Below are positions 50,684 through 64,000 of a DNA stretch of 64,000 nucleotides, in pieces. Each line of letters opens with the position of its first letter. The stretch's first letter is position 1. The notes below the pieces were generated by a model. The model did not search any database. It was given only the letters and a program-made list of their open reading frames with translations, and had not been told where the DNA came from. Where the stretch lies: contig CM082585.2 of the NCBI GenBank assembly GCA_040954595.2, positions 5,270,001 to 5,334,000 of the forward strand, read 5' to 3'. The DNA comes from Balanoglossus misakiensis. Lineage: Eukaryota; Hemichordata. The translations under genes were made by a program, and so were the position numbers.

Positions 50684-51621
50684 TTGACTGTGTACACAAT
50701 AGTAATATACCTAGCAGATCTTCAATGCACAGAAGCCTGCGCAAAATGGAAATCTTTACAGACGATTCAAGAAACATATAACATCAAAACTTTAAAGCAA
50801 GTGAACACGTTTAATCAGGTATATATGCTAGATTTTTGTTCATTGAGCATTATTGCTGAACTCAAAATGGGAGGTTTTTGAATAAAATATTGTAAGCCTT
50901 CGTATATTTCTGATCGTGATAGAACTTCTGTCGCATGCTAATTTGGGGATGATGACGTTGACTTTAAGAAAGAAGACAGATATATTAATCGGGTACGTGT
51001 TCAGGTTAAAGCAGAAATCGCCATTTGCAAATACTACGTGCAAACATCCTCATAATGGATGCAGCTTTTCAGATGTTCCTTTTGTCGGTCGACAGCAAAA
51101 TATGAGTAATTCTCAACCACGTTTATCACGCAGATGGAAAAATGCCGACCTCCATACACGAATCCGCCATTAGTTAAAACAACACGCCGACGAGTATTCT
51201 GGTTTTTATGCTGTGAAACTTTCCATCTGACTTTTCACCGCGAAAAACAACGTTCTGCCAATTTTATCGAACTCGGCGCTGTGTCAATTTTCATAACACT
51301 AACTGTCGCTCATAAAAATTTGAACTTTTTTTCTTAATATCCTGGATACGATTCATCGACATCGGATAGGATTACTTTTGTCAAATAGATGTGCCTTTTC
51401 CAGGAAATCAGTGATCATAACTATATAAGCTTTCTATGAAATTTAATCCTTCATTTACACTATAATAATGGTCAACAGTCTCTTTTTATATCAAACATAT
51501 TCTGCATTCACAATGATGATGTACGGTTAACAATTGAATTACACATAATACTGACGCTATAACAGTGACTTAAGTGGCCTTTTTACTTCCGAGCGACAAC
51601 AAGATTTGATTTTCCATTAAG

Positions 51622-51639
51622 ACAGACAGACAGACAGAA
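51622..51639. repeat. (ACAG)n microsatellite
   Basis: Four to five units of a tetranucleotide repeat. Confidence 0.8.
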
Positions 51640-54600
51640 TGATATTTCTTCAAGAAAGTAAAGTATTTATCACAAAGCGACATACATGTACCGTAATTGA
51701 CACATGCAGTTACGGTCGCCATTAAATTTGGACTTTTGCGAGAATACTTTTCGCTACCTCTTATTTCGATTTTCAGAAGGATCTTCTTGGTCTTTTGAAA
51801 TGTTGCCTTATTTCTGTGTTGAATGAATCTTTATTCAACCAGATATATAGAGAGTTGAACATAAACTAAAGTATTACAAAAAATTGTTAGTAGAAGAAAT
51901 CCTAGAACGCTTTATCGTCTCTTTCACAATTTATCGTCCGGTGGACTACCGAGACAGAATTCCATGCCATCTCACTACACCACCTGTGGCTGCGATCTCG
52001 TAACCCACAAACGTTTTAAGTCATGCTTATTTAATGCCAAATGTTAATGCATAACGCCAATCTTCCTAAATCGATTATTGATGCTGTGATCGACCGGAAT
52101 TGTATAGGATGTGGCTAATGTGTGCGACATCACGCCAATTCCTGCATACTCTCGTTACTTTTCGAACCCATTGGTATAACATGAGTTTTATCAATTTCCA
52201 GTGTAATATTCCGAACAACTTTGGAAAACCGCGGGGAAACTTTGATCTGTATTTATCGATGTACATTCGCTGCACGTAGAACGAATCGCATTACGTCACG
52301 AAGTAAAGAGAATATTAAAAGCGCATATGCTGCAGGGAGATTGAATATAGACGGAACAGACTGAATGAATGAATGTACAGTTTAAAAGACTGGATTACTT
52401 TTATCTGTTTCCCTTGGGATACAGTAACACTACAAGGCCCGGAGTTGGCAAGCACGTATAAAATATGATAACTGATTTAATTTACTTTTGCAGTAATCTT
52501 GATGGCGTCGGAAAAATTCGGGCGTTACTCCTACAAGACCCGGAAGCAACAGCCACCATTATTTCGTCTCAGAAAATATCGCATTCGTGTCCATTTTTGC
52601 CTTTGGCACGTTTTGATGGTGACTCTATTATAGTTCAGAGAGGCGCAATCTTATCTCGTTCTGCGGGGTAAAAGACACGTTTCTCTGTAAAATTCGATGA
52701 GACGACAATTTTAGTTCTTAACGACCACAAGTGCAGTACATAATTGCAGTTTAAATGTCTCATTTCCGGTGTCATCACATGTAATATTCAGACCGACTCA
52801 GAGATAAGTAGGGTGCCCTCATCAAATGTTTAGCGAATACGCCAAATCTATCACCGTTCGTCAATAATACATGATGTTCTATGGGAAGAGCGCCTGCCTG
52901 ACCAATACCTCAGAATTTATCACCTGTTTTTGACCTTGTCAGCGCTTTATTAATGATAATGATTCATCACTACTGGTATATCCCCCGTTGTTTTATGCGC
53001 CATTGTCAAAATTAATGCACAAAGCGAAAATTATGTGTGGAATTTCACCAGCTGGTGTTTTCTAGTTCCCGCGTCTCGAATTTGACCGCCATTGTGGACT
53101 CAACAATTAAGGAGGGCTGTGTGCAGTGTTAGACATGTTTCACCAATAGGGTAGTCATAATCGCTTATGACTAACGATCGCTAAGTATACGGCAGCGGCA
53201 ACTCGTGACACTGATAGTCGAAACTATCTCCCACACTGCACAACACACAGTTTGTTTTCAAGTGACACAGTCAGAATCTACTCAACATAACATTTTTATT
53301 TCACAGACATCTTTGTACATAGCCATCATCATAATGTTAAATACATGTAGCTGTGTGTAGTACTTTAACATAAAGTACACCCGCCACCAAAATAATAATC
53401 ACCTATATGTCGGAAGTGACTGCATTGTTTTATATTGTCAGTACTACCAACAATTCCTGTCATTTTTGTAGAAAACTCTCAAGTCGTGTTATTGCCAGTA
53501 GTAGCCATATTGTCGGAATAGAAACCCAGACCGGCACATAGTTGCATTTTGCGTAAAATATCGTCATTAAATGATCAAATAACGCCACCTTGTGGTAAAT
53601 TTTGAGAAGCGAAGAGCCGTCTGCCGTGAATTCAAAGCAGACGACACTCAATTGTTACAAAATTATACAAATATCTGGCATCCAGCCAAACATAGCGCAC
53701 AATCAGACAAACGTGCGTAGTCGCCATTCGTATTGGGATTGCGCGTACCATACAAATACGTACGCTAGAAGGTTATAGGTTTTTACGACAGTAGGTGTAT
53801 ACATGTACCAACTTGTACCGTTGTCAAAGAGATTGAATAGCTGTTAAATCGAGCTGCTCACACGGTGATGGGCAGACGATAAGCATAAATAACAAATTTA
53901 CATTTGTACATACAACGCACTTTTAGGATGAATTAATTACAGAACGATCGGCGATATATCCTAGATTAAAACACACCGAAACACTCAAAAAAGAACTCTG
54001 CAATTACTGATGAATGATGCATGAGAAAATGTACACTTCGGTGGCGTGTAGCATGGAAAGTGCAATCAAGGAGAATTTCAACCCCAAAGCACAATTCGAG
54101 TTACCATGCGGTCGAGTTCATATAAACAGATATTAAATAAATATATCAAAACATCTCTCACCAAAAAATTTTATCTGAAAAATCAAAGTAAATTTTTGAA
54201 AAAATTATTATTGATAGTACCCGATAACGGCAAGGTTTGGACGTATTATAATCTTATTACTTTATCCCGTCTAATTAGAATATTTCCCAGAAGAAGACTG
54301 GGACATGATTAATTGCTTTAAATTACCAAAGTTCAGACTCATTTCAGTGAAATCTTGCTTCAGTGTGGTCGAACTTATTGTATAAAGATGCATTAAACGG
54401 AAACACTGGGTTTTCGAATAAAGACAACGTTTCCGGAGTAGGTTGTAAATTAAACGGACACACTTAATGTTCTTCCCTGCTGGCAGGAGACTACAGGTGA
54501 AATGCAGTGTTTTCACACGTCTAATCTTACATAAAATTTCTCCACATACTAATCTCCCGCGCAAATATAAATTAACTGTTATATTTACACGATAGAAAGT

Positions 54601-55281
54601 GTGAGTGTACCAGACTATTGGACGTCTTATACTCCATTGCTACTTACACCTATCGCAGTCAGACGACATGTTCATAAGGAAAGTTACATCTAGCAAAACA
54701 GCTATACTATGTTCCGTTTGGATATCTTCAATGTCACACTGACCATTGCTGAGAACCGCAAGCTGTACTATCACAATACAATATGTATTGTTCGTCGTAC
54801 TTGTTATAGGAAACGTATCTTTTTCTTGGCACAAAGTCTTTGACATCAGCTACGTTTGTTTACCATCTTGGACCGTCTTCAAAAAGTTGAAATTGCCCAC
54901 AAAACGTCTTGAATTATTGCAGTATCAGAATTTCTACGTGAAAAACGTGCAATTCTATCGCGAAATTGTATATAAGTTAATACGTCTATATTTAACACAT
55001 ACAGAAGACGGAACATGTAAATTATCAAATGCGAGGGCATTGACCTGTTGTGACAGTACTGAACCAAAGTACCCCGACTATAGAAAACACCATTTTGAAA
55101 GTACCCGTATGTGATTTTTACCGAGCTATGATCTACGCTGTATTCTTGGTCCATCCAGGTTCTAAAACAGAGCAACCCATTTGTAAACAAATGTTGATTA
55201 TACTGTGATGTTTGAAGTCCTGGAACTCGCCAATTTTATCAAAATATTGCACAGTTCTAGTGTCTGTAAACGATTTGCTTG

Positions 55282-64000
<8,719 letters not shown>

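Larger units (their letters stand above)
46921..55281. other. Gene-free stretch between the secreted-protein exon and the ABCC gene
   Basis: Long AT-rich region with small microsatellites only: (GT)n at 50664-50683 and (ACAG)n at 51622-51639. A 122-codon plus-strand frame at 54746-55114 has a hydrophobic start but is overlapped by an open minus-strand frame and has no motif. The right end should contain the 3' UTR of the minus-strand ABCC gene; no clear AATAAA for it was found. Confidence 0.35.

Noticed and set aside
54746-55114. 122-codon plus-strand frame with a hydrophobic start
   Set aside because: An equally long minus-strand frame overlaps it, there are no flanking splice sites or motifs, and it lies where the ABCC 3' UTR is expected.

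Overview
The window is intron-rich animal nuclear DNA. Coding blocks are short (48-424 nt), bounded by canonical GT/AG sites with pyrimidine tracts, and they join in phase into metazoan protein families. It also carries short inverted-repeat elements and microsatellites. No bacterial gene organisation, rRNA, convincing tRNA or CRISPR array is visible. The gene set (a beta-2 type soluble guanylate cyclase and an ABCC5-like transporter) and the moderate intron sizes suggest an invertebrate, perhaps a marine deuterostome such as amphioxus or an acorn worm. That placement is inference; the species cannot be fixed from the sequence alone.

Layout. 1-23.9 kb: no gene I can support. It holds several structured repeats: a 397-bp element with long terminal inverted repeats (TIRs) and a perfect 9-bp target duplication (611-1007), a 143-bp foldback (5641-5783), an 802-bp TIR element with C-rich internal repeats and a TTA duplication (7232-8033), a small foldback (15532-15589), and a 158-nt segment able to fold as a three-way junction (21307-21464). 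23.96-39.77 kb, plus strand: a complete 14-coding-exon gene for a 776-residue soluble guanylate cyclase, best matching GUCY1B2, with an 8.3-kb intron 2. 39.8-55.3 kb: mostly gene-free, with an (ATACC)n array, a 120-bp near-perfect palindrome (40946-41065) and one exon-like block on the minus strand encoding the start of a putative secreted protein (45826-46105). 55.3-64.0 kb, minus strand: the last eight exons of an ABCC5-like ABC transporter, running off the right edge.

A complete seven-exon short-chain dehydrogenase/reductase (SDR) gene (59875-62791, plus strand, 266 aa) lies wholly inside one ABCC intron on the opposite strand. The same intron carries a decayed duplicate of the SDR last exon and 3' flank (58978-59188) and two copies of a ~145-bp palindromic element, one beginning 8 bp after an SDR splice donor.

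Functionally, the guanylate cyclase would turn a gas signal (NO, possibly O2-related) into cGMP, and ABCC5-family pumps are known to export cyclic nucleotides, so the two main genes can be linked on paper. They lie 15.5 kb apart on opposite strands and nothing in the sequence shows co-regulation. I found no clearly undescribed biological system. The items most worth a second look are the three-way-junction fold, the hairpin elements, and the nested SDR gene with its rearranged duplicate.
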